Source of the DNA: an uncultured Propionibacteriaceae bacterium
GTDB taxonomy: Bacteria; Actinomycetota; Actinomycetes; Propionibacteriales; Propionibacteriaceae
DNA: 64,000 nucleotides
Assembly: GCA_937965785.1 (NCBI GenBank)
Contig: CALCKT010000012.1
Location: forward strand, 1 to 64,000
Direction: 5' to 3'
In this document: positions 52,148-60,999 of the stretch, piece by piece
Position numbering within the stretch: position 1 is the stretch's first letter
Layout of the letters: each line of letters starts with the position of its first letter
Notes under the pieces: generated by a model
The model's database searches: none
The model's input: the letters and a program-made list of their open reading frames with translations, nothing else
What the model was told of the DNA's origin: nothing
Translations under genes and position numbers: made by a program

Positions 52148-52924
52148 TCAGGTCTGCGTCACCGGTCTGAGGAACTGGAACAGCGGCGTCTCGTCGCCGT
52201 CCGGGCGCAGGATCCGCACCTCCACCCCGTAGACCTCACGGATCAGGTCCTCGGTCAGCACGTCCGCCGGACGCCCCAGACACACCGCCCGGCCCTTGTG
52301 CAGGACCAGCACCTCATCGCAGAACGTGGTGGCCAGGTTCAGGTCGTGCAGGGCGACGACCACACCCAGCCCCGTCTCCCTCAAGGTTTTGAGGATGTCC
52401 AGCTGGTGGGAGATGTCGAGGTGGTTGGTGGGTTCGTCCAGCAGCATGACCTGCCCCTCCTGGGCGAACGCCCGGGCCAGGTGGGCGCGCTGCTGTTCGC
52501 CTCCGGAGAGGGTGTGCCAGTCGCGGTTCAGGAGGTGTTCGATGCCGGTGCGGCGGGCAGCGGCCTCCACCACCCTGCGGTCACGGGGACTGGGACCGGC
52601 CCAGCGACGGCGGTGCGGGATCCGTCCCAGGTCGATGACGTCGCGCACGGTGACGTCCTGGTCGGTGGTCGCCTTCTGCTGCACCACCGACAGCACCCGT
52701 GCGATGTCCCGCGGCGCCCAGTCGCTGTAGGGGCGGTCGTCGAGTTTGACGACACCCGTGCGCGGCTGGATGGTGCGGGCCAGCATCCCCAGCAGCGTCG
52801 ATTTTCCCGACCCGTTGGGTCCCAGCAACCCCAGAATGCGACCGGGCATCGCGGGCACGTCGATGCCGTCGACGATGATGGCCGGACCGGCGGCCCACGA
52901 CAGGTTCTCTGCTTCTATCTTCAT
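52148..52924 (-). CDS. btuD: corrinoid-type ABC transporter ATPase 1
   Basis: 258-residue FecE/BtuD-type ATPase. Walker A is GPNGSGKST near residue 36, the signature LSGGEQQR near 138, and Walker B LLDEPTNHLD near 160. It powers the adjacent FecCD-type permease. ATG 52924 overlaps the permease stop (ATGA), and a longer fused reading upstream belongs to another frame of the permease gene. The cobalamin riboswitch in front of the operon points to vitamin B12 or another corrinoid as substrate. Confidence 0.88.
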   Translation of the reverse strand: MKIEAENLSWAAGPAIIVDGIDVPAMPGRILGLLGPNGSGKSTLLGMLARTIQPRTGVVKLDDRPYSDWAPRDIARVLSVVQQKATTDQDVTVRDVIDLGRIPHRRRWAGPSPRDRRVVEAAARRTGIEHLLNRDWHTLSGGEQQRAHLARAFAQEGQVMLLDEPTNHLDISHQLDILKTLRETGLGVVVALHDLNLATTFCDEVLVLHKGRAVCLGRPADVLTEDLIREVYGVEVRILRPDGDETPLFQFLRPVTQT

Positions 52925-53967
52925 CGTTTCCTGGTCCTGGCGAGAATGGTTGCGAAGATGGGCACTCCGACCAGGGCGGTGATCACCCCGACCGGCACCT
53001 CCAACGGAGCGAACAACGTCCGGGCGATGGTGTCCGCCCAGAGCAGGAAGATCGCACCCAGCAGCGCCGAGACCGGCAGCAGCCCCCGGTGCCGGGAACC
53101 GACGAGCATCCGGGAGATGTGCGGCAGCACGAGACCGACGAAACCGATCGAACCCGACGAGGAAACCACGACCGCAGTCATGAGGGCCGCGCATCCCAGC
53201 AGCACCACCCGGGTGCGCTGCACGGAAACCCCCAGCGAAACGGCCTCCTTCTCGCCGAACATGAACGCGTCCATGGAACTGGCCATGCCGATGGTGAGCA
53301 CGAGGAAACACCCCAGCACCGCGGCTGTGAGCGCTACCTCCTCCCAGGAGACGTTGGCGAAGGAACCCATCAGCCAGTACAGGATGCCCCGGGTGACGTT
53401 GGCGTCCGCGCCGATCATGATGATGAACGACGTCAACGCGGAGAACCCCTGGGTCACCGCGATACCCGCCAACACGATCTTGTCGGTGGTGCCACCGGCC
53501 AGCCGGGACAGCAGCAGGGTCAGTGCGAAGGCCCCCAGCGACCCCACGAACGCGCCCGCCGAGAAACTGATGACCCCACCCCCGAGACCCGCGATCAGCA
53601 CCAGGACCGCGCCGGTGGAGGCGCCCGAGGAGACACCCAGCAGGTAGGGTTCGGCCAGCGGGTTGCGCAGCAGCGACTGCATGATGACGCCGCACAGGCT
53701 CAACCCCGCACCCGCGACCGCGGCCAGCAGCACACGGGGCAGCCGCAGCTGCCACACCGTCGCGGTGCGCAACGGACTCAGCTCGGGGTCGGGTCCCAGC
53801 CCCAGTTTGTTCGCAACCACCCCCCAGACCTCGCCGATGCTCAGGTCGGAGGGTCCGAAGGTGATCGCGTAGAGGATGGACACAACCAGCAGAACCAGTC
53901 CGATCAGCAGAACCGGTGTCACCGGAAGCCTCCGGCGCCGACCTCGGGTCGTCGCGGATGCCGTCAC
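52921..53967 (-). CDS. btuC: corrinoid-type ABC transporter permease 1 (FecCD family)
   Basis: 348-residue inner-membrane protein with about ten helices typical of the BtuC/FecCD family; conserved segments are PRVLLAAVAGAGLSLCG, NPLAEPYLLGVSSGA and GSIGFVGLVLPHISR. GTG 53967 overlaps the stop of the binding-protein gene by four bases. It forms the membrane channel with the ATPase downstream. Confidence 0.9.
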   Translation of the reverse strand: MTASATTRGRRRRLPVTPVLLIGLVLLVVSILYAITFGPSDLSIGEVWGVVANKLGLGPDPELSPLRTATVWQLRLPRVLLAAVAGAGLSLCGVIMQSLLRNPLAEPYLLGVSSGASTGAVLVLIAGLGGGVISFSAGAFVGSLGAFALTLLLSRLAGGTTDKIVLAGIAVTQGFSALTSFIIMIGADANVTRGILYWLMGSFANVSWEEVALTAAVLGCFLVLTIGMASSMDAFMFGEKEAVSLGVSVQRTRVVLLGCAALMTAVVVSSSGSIGFVGLVLPHISRMLVGSRHRGLLPVSALLGAIFLLWADTIARTLFAPLEVPVGVITALVGVPIFATILARTRKR

Positions 53968-55001
53968 TTGAGACCGAACTGCTCGATCCCGGCGACCAGC
54001 TTCTCGGCCAGGTCGACGGTGCGGATCGACGGGTTCATGTCGCCGCCCGCGACCTTGATGAAACGCTCGTTCTTGACGGCGTCCATCTGGGAGGTGACCG
54101 GGTTCGACTTCAGGTATTCGATCTTCGCGTCCGCGGTCTCCGCGGTCTGGGACTTGCGGGTGAGATCACCCATCACGATGATGTCGGGGTTCTTGGCGGC
54201 GATGTCCTCCCAGCTGACCTGCGGCCACTCGTCGCGCTGGTCGGAGTAGATGTTGGTGATGCCGAGCTGGTCGCTGATGAACTGGGACGCACCGGAACCG
54301 CCCGCCAGGTAGGGGGCCTCGGAGTTCGCGAACCAGAACATCACCTTGACGGGCTTGCCGGGTTTCTGCGCGACCGCCTTCTCCAAACGCTGTTTGAGCT
54401 GGGCGACGAGCTCCTGGCCCTTCTCGGGCACGCCGTGGATGCGGGAGAGCTCATCGATTTCCTGATACACCTTCTCAATGGTGAAGTTCTCCGCAGGGGC
54501 GTCGTTGCCGCTCTTCTTGCCGCACTGGTTCGGCGCCAGGTAGGCGGGCACCCCGAGGGATTCGTACTTCTCGTAGCTGCCCGCGACCTTGTCGGTCAGC
54601 GTGCTCGGGAAGGATGCCGTGACGAGGTCCGGTTCCTTGGCGATGACCGCCTCCGAGGTGGGGCCGCCGTCGGAGATCCGCTCCACCTTCGCGTTCTCGC
54701 TCTCCAGCGACGACAGCACCGGATCGGTCCAGGTGGCGGTGCCCACCATCTTGTCAGCGATCCCGAGGGAGAGCTGGATCTCGGTGGAGGACTGGTTCAG
54801 CGACACCGTCCGTGCGGGCGCCTTCTTGAACGTCAACTGGTGTCCGCAGTTGTCGATGGTGAGGGGGAAACCGGCGGCGGAGGCACCGGAGGACTGGCTG
54901 GCGGAGGCGTCGGCAGGCTGGTCCTTGGCCGCGCCCGCGCAGCTGCTCAGCAGCAGAGCCGACAGCAGCGCGAGCGAACAAACGGACTTCTTCACGTGCA
55001 T
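53964..55001 (-). CDS. btuF: corrinoid-type ABC transporter binding lipoprotein 1
   Basis: 345-residue substrate-binding lipoprotein with lipobox LLSSCAG (Cys about residue 21) and the BtuF/FhuD-type two-lobe fold (VSLNQSSTEIQLSLGIADKMVG, SWEDIAAKNPDIIVMGD). ATG 55001 follows AAGGGAA by about 10 bases. It is the first gene of the btuFCD-like operon, with a cobalamin riboswitch in its leader. Confidence 0.88.
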   Translation of the reverse strand: MHVKKSVCSLALLSALLLSSCAGAAKDQPADASASQSSGASAAGFPLTIDNCGHQLTFKKAPARTVSLNQSSTEIQLSLGIADKMVGTATWTDPVLSSLESENAKVERISDGGPTSEAVIAKEPDLVTASFPSTLTDKVAGSYEKYESLGVPAYLAPNQCGKKSGNDAPAENFTIEKVYQEIDELSRIHGVPEKGQELVAQLKQRLEKAVAQKPGKPVKVMFWFANSEAPYLAGGSGASQFISDQLGITNIYSDQRDEWPQVSWEDIAAKNPDIIVMGDLTRKSQTAETADAKIEYLKSNPVTSQMDAVKNERFIKVAGGDMNPSIRTVDLAEKLVAGIEQFGLK

Positions 55002-55119
55002 CTGGGTGATTCCCTTGGGTTGTGAGATGTTTTGGGGGGTGACGGCAGCCACTGAAATGGCGCACGGAATCTTGTCTCGGGGGCCGTTGCGCGAGGCCCT
55101 GAACGGCAGGGCACGGTGG

Positions 55120-55290
55120 TTCGCGTGCCCATCGCCGATCGGTCTTCGGACTCGGGTTCTGCCACCGGACCGCCTTCCCGGGCAGGTCGCCCAGTAGCCT
55201 GATGATCCGGTGTCACCCTCACCGCTGCGCGTCAGTTCCGGATTCGCACCGGATTCCCTGCCCGTGGGCACTCGGCGACGCCGACAAGGC
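55120..55290 (-). promoter_or_regulatory. cobalamin riboswitch 1 (minus strand)
   Basis: Read on the minus strand, the B12-box region GAATCCGGTGCGAATCCGG, then CTGACGCGCAGCGGT (plus 55221-55258), is followed after about 65 bases by AGTCCGAAGACCGATCGG (plus 55135-55152). These are the canonical conserved parts of the AdoCbl/cobalamin aptamer. It controls the binding-protein gene starting at 55001. Exact ends are estimates. Confidence 0.9.
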
Positions 55291-55469
55291 TAGCCCTCCC
55301 TCCGGGCACTGTCCATACCTCGGGACACGGTGACGAAGGCGCCGCCGCAAGGCCCCCACGTGCTCAATCACCTCGGCGATCGGTCCCGCTCGGGACGCCC
55401 CACCACCGCACCTCTCCCCTCTCCATCAAACCCTTCCGGGCGCGAGGAAGCCCCGCCCGGCGGGACCGC

Positions 55470-55650
55470 CGAAGTCGGTGTTAGGCTGCCCGAGGAAGCG
55501 GACAAGGGAATCCGGTGCGAATCCGGAGCTGACGCGCAGCGGTAACGGCGTTGTCGCCAAGTACGCCACTGGACAGGATCGTCCGGGAAGGTTTTGGCGG
55601 CGGGAAAGCCGAAGCCCGAAGACCTGCCGTTTCCGGTTGGTATCCCCCGG
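55470..55650 (+). promoter_or_regulatory. cobalamin riboswitch 2 (plus strand)
   Basis: GGGAATCCGGTGCGAATCCGG followed by CTGACGCGCAGCGGT (from 55506) and, further on, AAGCCCGAAGACCTGCC (55611-55627) give the same conserved aptamer parts as the divergent copy. It precedes the second binding-protein gene by about 40 bases, so gene control is probably translational. The 200 bases between the two switches (55290-55470) hold the divergent promoters and no gene. Confidence 0.9.
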
Positions 55651-55686
55651 CCTCGCGAAAAGGCCCTGGCCAAGGACAGGATCGTC

Positions 55687-56790
55687 GTGCCCACATCCCG
55701 TGTTTCCCGAAAACCCCGCCTCACCCTCGCCGCGCTGAGCGCAGCAGCCCTGCTGGTCGCCGCCTGCTCATCCGGTTCCCCGTCACCCCAGGCCTCCACC
55801 TCGGGTTCCGGCCCCGTCACCCTGACCAACTGCGGCACCGAGGTGACCTACCCCAAACAGGCCTCGCGCATCGTCGCCACCAGCAACTCGGCGAACGTCG
55901 GAACCCTGATCCGCATCGGCGCGGTCCAGAACCTGGCGGCGGTGTCGCTGCAGAAGGGAAACGACGAGGTGCTCTCCGCCCTCTACAGCCCCGGCATCGA
56001 GAACGTGCCCCGCCTGCAGAGCCCCATCTCCATGGAGTCCATCGTCTCCACGGAACCGGACCTGCTGATCGGCTCTTACAGCGGGCTGTTCTCCGGTTCC
56101 TCGGGCGTCACCCCCGAGGCGGCGGCTGAGCAGAACATCCCCACCTACGTCATCAGCGACTCGTGCAGGCAGGATCCCGCCGCCGGTTCCTCCTCGAAAC
56201 TCGGCACCATGGACCCGTGGGACGCGGTGCGCACCGACATCCAGAACTACGGCGCCCTGACCGGCAGGACCGCCGAGGCCACGGAGGCCCTCACGGAGTT
56301 CAACACGCAGCTCGCGGAGCTGCAGCAGGCCCCGGCGCCGACGAAGAAACCCCGCATCCTGCTGTTCGACAGCGGCACCGACGAGCTGTACACCTCCGGT
56401 CGCAACGGGCCGCCGCAGGGCATCATCGACGCGGCGGGCGGCGTCAACGTGTTCGACAACCAGGACACCACCTGGTTCAAGGCCAGCTGGGAGTCCGTGG
56501 CGGAAACCCAACCGGACGTGATCGTCGTCCTCGACTACCGCAAGGGCGACGCGGACGAGATCAAGAACAAACTGGAGACCATCCGCACCCAGCCGGCGCT
56601 CGCGAACCTCAACGTGGTCAAGCAGAACCGCATCATCGTCCTGCCCCTCGTGCTGTTCACCAGCGGATACCCGAACCTGGAGGCGTCGGTGCAGATCCGC
56701 AAGGGTCTCGAACAGCTGGGCATGGCCCCCGAGAGCCCGGTCAAGGGCAAACTCCCGGAAAGCCTCGGCTACGGCGTTCTCAAGAGCTGA
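55687..56790 (+). CDS. btuF: corrinoid-type ABC transporter binding lipoprotein 2
   Basis: 367-residue lipoprotein. GTG 55687 gives a signal peptide with lipobox LVAACSS; a longer in-frame reading from 55594 would begin inside the riboswitch and was rejected. The mature protein has the BtuF-like fold (VTYPKQASRIVATSNSANV, SWESVAETQPDVIVVLDYR). It diverges clearly from binding protein 1, so the two systems probably differ in ligand form or affinity. It begins the second btuFCD-like operon. Confidence 0.88.
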   Translation: MPTSRVSRKPRLTLAALSAAALLVAACSSGSPSPQASTSGSGPVTLTNCGTEVTYPKQASRIVATSNSANVGTLIRIGAVQNLAAVSLQKGNDEVLSALYSPGIENVPRLQSPISMESIVSTEPDLLIGSYSGLFSGSSGVTPEAAAEQNIPTYVISDSCRQDPAAGSSSKLGTMDPWDAVRTDIQNYGALTGRTAEATEALTEFNTQLAELQQAPAPTKKPRILLFDSGTDELYTSGRNGPPQGIIDAAGGVNVFDNQDTTWFKASWESVAETQPDVIVVLDYRKGDADEIKNKLETIRTQPALANLNVVKQNRIIVLPLVLFTSGYPNLEASVQIRKGLEQLGMAPESPVKGKLPESLGYGVLKS

Positions 56791-56809
56791 ACGGCCCGGG
56801 ACCCCTCCG

Positions 56810-57889
56810 GTGAACGTGAAAACCCGTTCCAGGACCGGCAGGGATCAGGTGACCTCCTGGCGAGCGCCGGTGGCTCCCCTGATCGTCTGCCTGCTGATCG
56901 CCCTGGCGGCCAGCCTCGTGCTGGCCACCGGTTTCGGCCCCAGCTCCGTGTCCCCCGGCACCGTCGTCGACGTGCTGATGGCGCACCTGACCGGCAGCCC
57001 CGACGCACCCCAGACGGCCAACACCATCGTCTGGAACATCCGCGCACCCCGCGTGCTGCTGGGCAGTTTCGTCGGCGCCGGGCTGGCGCTGGCCGGCTCC
57101 GTCATCCAGACCCTCGTGCGCAACCCCCTCGCCGATCCCTACCTGCTCGGCATCTCCTCGGGCGCGAGCGTCGGCGCCACCGCCGTGATCACCATCGGTT
57201 TGTTCAGTTCACTGGGCACCCTGGCACTCACCGCCGGCGCCCTGGCGGGGGCGCTCGGGGCGGCCGTCGTCGTGTTCGGCATCGCCATGGCCCAGGGCGG
57301 CCTCACGCCGCTGAGGCTGGTGCTCACCGGCACGGTGCTGGGTTCGGCCTTCTCGGCCATCGCGAGTTTCCTGGTCATCCGCAGTCAGGAACCTCAGGCC
57401 GCCCAGTCCGTGCTGTTCTGGCTGCTCGGCAGCCTGACACGCGCGAAATGGGATCAGCTGCTGTTCCCGCTGGTCGTCGTGGTGCTGGCGTTCATCGTCA
57501 TGATGGCCGGCAGCGGCTGGCTGGATGCCCTCGCGAACGGTCCCGACGTGGCCGCCAGCCTCGGGGTGCCAGTGAAGCAGGCCCGCAACGCGGTCTTCGT
57601 GCTGCAGGCCCTCCTGGTCGGCGCCCTGGTGGCGGTCGTCGGCGGGGTCGGTTTCGTCGGGCTGATCGTCCCCCACCTGGCCCGGCTCATGGTGGGGGCG
57701 CGCCACCGCTGCGTGCTGCCGGTGGCTGCCCTCATGGGGGCTCTGTTCATGGTGTGGGTGGATGTCGCGGCCCGCGTCATGGCCCCACCCATGGAGGTTC
57801 CGCTGAGCGTCGTGACGGGCCTGATCGGCGCCCCGGTCTTCCTGCTGCTGCTCGGCAGGCGCCACTACCACTTCGGAGGTGCCGGCTGA
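56810..57889 (+). CDS. btuC: corrinoid-type ABC transporter permease 2 (FecCD family)
   Basis: 359-residue multi-helix permease. Family segments APRVLLGSFVGAGLALAGSV, NPLADPYLLGISSGA and GGVGFVGLIVPHLARL are intact. GTG 56810 follows the binding-protein stop by 19 bases. Its stop overlaps the ATPase start by one base (TGATG). Confidence 0.9.
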   Translation: MNVKTRSRTGRDQVTSWRAPVAPLIVCLLIALAASLVLATGFGPSSVSPGTVVDVLMAHLTGSPDAPQTANTIVWNIRAPRVLLGSFVGAGLALAGSVIQTLVRNPLADPYLLGISSGASVGATAVITIGLFSSLGTLALTAGALAGALGAAVVVFGIAMAQGGLTPLRLVLTGTVLGSAFSAIASFLVIRSQEPQAAQSVLFWLLGSLTRAKWDQLLFPLVVVVLAFIVMMAGSGWLDALANGPDVAASLGVPVKQARNAVFVLQALLVGALVAVVGGVGFVGLIVPHLARLMVGARHRCVLPVAALMGALFMVWVDVAARVMAPPMEVPLSVVTGLIGAPVFLLLLGRRHYHFGGAG

Positions 57890-58659
57890 TGAACACGATG
57901 CTCACCACGCAGGATCTGGGCTGCGCACTGGGGAAGTATCCGATCCTGAGCGGGGTCGGTCTGGAGGTTCCCGAGGGGGAGATGATGGCTCTCGTCGGCC
58001 CCAACGGGACCGGCAAGTCGACGTTGCTGCGGACCCTCGCGGGGCTGTTGCCGATCCCGTCGGGCAGGGTGCTGGTAGCTGGTCGTGACCTTGTGAAACT
58101 GAGCCCGCTGGAACGCGCCAGGACCTTGGCGATGGTCGGTCAGCAGGAGGAAACCCCCGCTGACCTGCGGGTCGCGGAGGTCGTCGCACTGGGGCTGCTG
58201 CCCCACCGGCCGCCGTGGTCGGGTGGCGGCCGCAAGGAACGCAACGCCGTCGCCGAGGCCCTGGAACAGGTGTCGATGACCGCCTACGCGAACCGGGGTT
58301 TCCACCAGCTCTCGGGAGGCGAGCAGCGCCGGGTGCTGCTGGCGCGTGGCCTGGCGCAGCGCACGGAGCTGCTGCTGCTGGACGAACCCACCAACCACCT
58401 CGACATCCGGCACCAGCATGCGCTGCTGCGGATGGTGCGGGGACTGGGACGCACCGTGATCGCCGCCATCCACGACCTCGACCTGGCCGCCACCTATTTC
58501 GACCACATCGTGGTTCTGAACGACGGCAGGGTCGCGGCGGACGGGAAACCCTCGGAGGTGCTCACCCCGCAGCTGGTCGGAGACGTGTTCGGAATGGCCG
58601 CCTCAATGGTGACCGACCCGGCCACCGGGGAACCCCGGCTGCTGCTCAGCTACCCGTGA
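57889..58659 (+). CDS. btuD: corrinoid-type ABC transporter ATPase 2
   Basis: 256-residue ATPase with Walker A GPNGTGKST near residue 38, signature LSGGEQRR near 140 and Walker B LLDEPTNHLD near 162, closely like the ATPase of the divergent operon. It completes the second importer. A 69-bp palindrome 16 bases past the stop probably ends the transcript. Confidence 0.9.
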   Translation: MNTMLTTQDLGCALGKYPILSGVGLEVPEGEMMALVGPNGTGKSTLLRTLAGLLPIPSGRVLVAGRDLVKLSPLERARTLAMVGQQEETPADLRVAEVVALGLLPHRPPWSGGGRKERNAVAEALEQVSMTAYANRGFHQLSGGEQRRVLLARGLAQRTELLLLDEPTNHLDIRHQHALLRMVRGLGRTVIAAIHDLDLAATYFDHIVVLNDGRVAADGKPSEVLTPQLVGDVFGMAASMVTDPATGEPRLLLSYP

Positions 58660-58675
58660 ACGAGAAGTTTCACCC

Positions 58676-58744
58676 GGTTGCGCAGCACTCAATCCCAAAA
58701 ATCGCCCCAGAAGGGGCGAAAATCGAGTTGAGTGCTGCGCAACC
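58676..58744. repeat. 69-bp intergenic palindrome, copy D
   Basis: Perfect arms GGTTGCGCAGCACTCAA (58676-58692) and TTGAGTGCTGCGCAACC (58728-58744). The interior also pairs (AAAATCGCCCC / GGGGCGAAAAT with small mismatches), so nearly the whole element can fold into one long hairpin. It is the only copy between co-directional genes. Confidence 0.92.
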
Positions 58745-58927
58745 GGGATAGGGACGCGACGCATCCCGGTCTTTCCGCACAGCAAGAGCAAGGCGTCAAG
58801 GTAGACTTGCAGAAACCGATCACCTGCAACAATGCTGGATGTTTGACGATGGCGGATCAGGGCGGCCCGCGAAATGCAGTCTCGTTTCCTCTTTCGCCTA
58901 CCGTCTGAGCACCGTTTGGGGAATTGA

Positions 58928-59572
58928 ATGACAACCGGGATCGCGTGCCGCGGCATAACGAAGTCGTATGGCGAGAACGTCGTGCTCAAGGATCTTGATT
59001 TCTGGGTCGAAGCCGGCGAGTTGGTGACGCTCGTGTCGCCATCCGGCGGTGGGAAGACCACCTTGTTGAACATCCTGGGAGGTTTGACCACGGCGGATCA
59101 GGGTGTCGTCGAGGTTGCGGGGCAGGACCTCAGCAAGTTGGACGAGGACGGCCGGGCCGGCCTCAGGCGTCACGCGATCGGCATCGTCCACCAGTCGAGC
59201 TACCTGTTTCCCTGGCTCTCGGTGAACGAGAACCTGGAGATCGGTCCCGGCTCCCGCGCCCCCGCTCCGTGGCTCGCGGAGGTCAGGAGAAACCTGGGGA
59301 TCGACGAATTCCACGACACCGAGATCAACAAGCTCTCCGGCGGACAGCGACGCCGGGTGTGCATCCTGAGGGCCCTGCAGATGGAGGCGGAGGTCCTGTT
59401 GCTGGACGAACCGACCACGGGACTCGACGACCACCTGGCTTCCTGCGTTCGGCGGGCGTTGCGGGATCTGGCCGACCGGGGCTGCGCGGTCGTCGTCGCA
59501 ACCCATGAGGAGGCCACCTCAGCGGTGGCGGATCGCACGGTTGCTCTCCGCGGAAGGAGGACCATCCTATGA
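58928..59572 (+). CDS. MacB/LolD-type ABC exporter ATPase
   Basis: 214-residue ATPase with Walker A SPSGGGKTT near residue 37 (Ser-Gly-Gly in place of the usual Ser-Gly-Ser), signature LSGGQRRR near 136 and Walker B LLLDEPTTGLD near 158. It pairs with the FtsX-like permease that overlaps its stop by four bases. GGGGAA precedes the ATG. The substrate is unknown; such systems export peptides, lipids or drugs, or act as sensors. Confidence 0.88.
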   Translation: MTTGIACRGITKSYGENVVLKDLDFWVEAGELVTLVSPSGGGKTTLLNILGGLTTADQGVVEVAGQDLSKLDEDGRAGLRRHAIGIVHQSSYLFPWLSVNENLEIGPGSRAPAPWLAEVRRNLGIDEFHDTEINKLSGGQRRRVCILRALQMEAEVLLLDEPTTGLDDHLASCVRRALRDLADRGCAVVVATHEEATSAVADRTVALRGRRTIL

Positions 59573-60768
59573 ACACCTTCGCCCTGGTGAGACGCAGCCT
59601 GGCCAGGACCGTGCGGCGACACAGGTTGATCGCGGTGCTGGTGCTGCTCCTGGTGTTGGCGACGGTTGTCCTGTCCTGGCTGGCCCGAGGGGCCACGCAC
59701 GGCACATCCCGGGGATTGACGGAAAGCCTCGGCGCCAAGGAGATCGAGGTCCTCCAGGGCTATGGCGGGCCGGACAGTCCACCGTTGAACGCGGACGCGG
59801 TCAAGCGGCTGGGGCAACTGGACGGTGTGGAGCACGTGTTCCCGTCGGGCATCTCGGGAATCGACCCGCCCGCGGACATCGCAGATTCCGAGGACGGCGC
59901 GGGGCCGTGGTGGTTGACACCCCGCAACCCGTTCGACGACCGGATGAAGGACGCCCACGGTAATCCCGCCGCCTCCCCGGAGCCCGGTCAGATGCTGGTC
60001 CCCGGAAAACACGAGAACCTGGTGGGAAAGACGGTCGAGGTCAACGTCACCCGGGCGGTCAGTTCCAACAGCGGGATGGGCGAGGCGAAACAATTCGAGG
60101 TGATCGGCACCTACGACCCGGAAACCATCCAGGGGGAGCCCCCGGATGCGGTGTTCATCAACTCCTCCCAGTTCAACGAGATCCAGGCGGCGGCACTGCC
60201 ACCGGACACGCCTCCCTACAGCTCCATCTACCTCTACGTCGGGGATGTGAATGACGTCGCGAAGGTGCAGAGTTCGGTGGAGGACCTGGGCTACGGCACC
60301 CGAAGCGCCATCGGCTCCGGGATCCAGCTCGACAGGGCCCGGCAGGGACTCGCGGTGGCCTCCGTGCTGGTGCTCTTCGTCACCGTCCTCGGGGCACTGT
60401 TCGCGGGCACATCCGTGGCGGGGGCATGGATGACCTCACGCATCGAGGAGATCGGGTTGTTCAGGTCCCTGGGGTGGACGCGACGGGCGATCGTGAGGTT
60501 CTACCTGCTGGAGGCCCTGATCTTCGCGCTGTGCGTGTCGGTCATCGGGGTGCTGCTGGGCGTCGGGGTGGTCATGACGCTGGCGGCGCTGCCGTCCCTG
60601 CTGACGTCGGTGGCCGGTTTCAGCATGGATCCCGGGGCGCTGCTTGCCCAGGCGTGGGTGGTCTCGGTGCCGCTGATCGCCGTGCCGCTGGGTTTCATCG
60701 CCGGATCGGCTCGCAGGGCCGCCACGCTGCTGCGCGTCGACACGGACACGCTCCTGCGTCAGATCTGA
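59569..60768 (+). CDS. FtsX-like (MacB-type) ABC permease
   Basis: 399-residue membrane protein with the MacB plan: one N-terminal helix (about 18-40), a large extracellular domain of about 230 residues with WWLTPRNPFDD, and three C-terminal helices (about 265-395) around SRIEEIGLFRSLGWTRRAIV. It works with the ATPase just upstream. No periplasmic-adaptor or peptide gene is visible beside it. Confidence 0.88.
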   Translation: MNTFALVRRSLARTVRRHRLIAVLVLLLVLATVVLSWLARGATHGTSRGLTESLGAKEIEVLQGYGGPDSPPLNADAVKRLGQLDGVEHVFPSGISGIDPPADIADSEDGAGPWWLTPRNPFDDRMKDAHGNPAASPEPGQMLVPGKHENLVGKTVEVNVTRAVSSNSGMGEAKQFEVIGTYDPETIQGEPPDAVFINSSQFNEIQAAALPPDTPPYSSIYLYVGDVNDVAKVQSSVEDLGYGTRSAIGSGIQLDRARQGLAVASVLVLFVTVLGALFAGTSVAGAWMTSRIEEIGLFRSLGWTRRAIVRFYLLEALIFALCVSVIGVLLGVGVVMTLAALPSLLTSVAGFSMDPGALLAQAWVVSVPLIAVPLGFIAGSARRAATLLRVDTDTLLRQI

Positions 60769-60789
60769 CCCAAGACCCCGGAAACCCTC

Positions 60790-60990
60790 ACCATGGTTTC
60801 GACACGGGCCGCTCCTTCGTCGCAGCCCGGCTCAACCAACTTCCACTTCTCCAAGCCGGTTGAGCCAGCACGTGAGCGCCAGTAAACGGCTGAGTCGAAA
60901 CCACCCCGGCAACCCGGGAACGGTCAACATGGTTTCGACACAGACACGCTCCTTCGTCGCAGCCCGGCCCAACCAACTTACGGGGCCGGG
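60790..60990. repeat. GGTTTCGACACG/GGTTGAGCC repeat cluster
   Basis: Two blocks: ATGGTTTCGACACGGGCC...GGCTCAACCAACTTCC followed by AAGCCGGTTGAGCC...TGAGTCGAAACCA, then a second ATGGTTTCGACACAG...GCCCAACCAACTTAC. It lies between the convergent exporter and HerA-like genes. Confidence 0.85.
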
Positions 60991-60999
60991 AAGCGATCT

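Noticed and set aside
55594..55686. Longer N terminus for the second corrinoid binding protein
   Set aside because: It would start inside the conserved part of the cobalamin riboswitch and place the signal peptide 30 residues inside the protein; GTG 55687 gives a normal lipoprotein signal.
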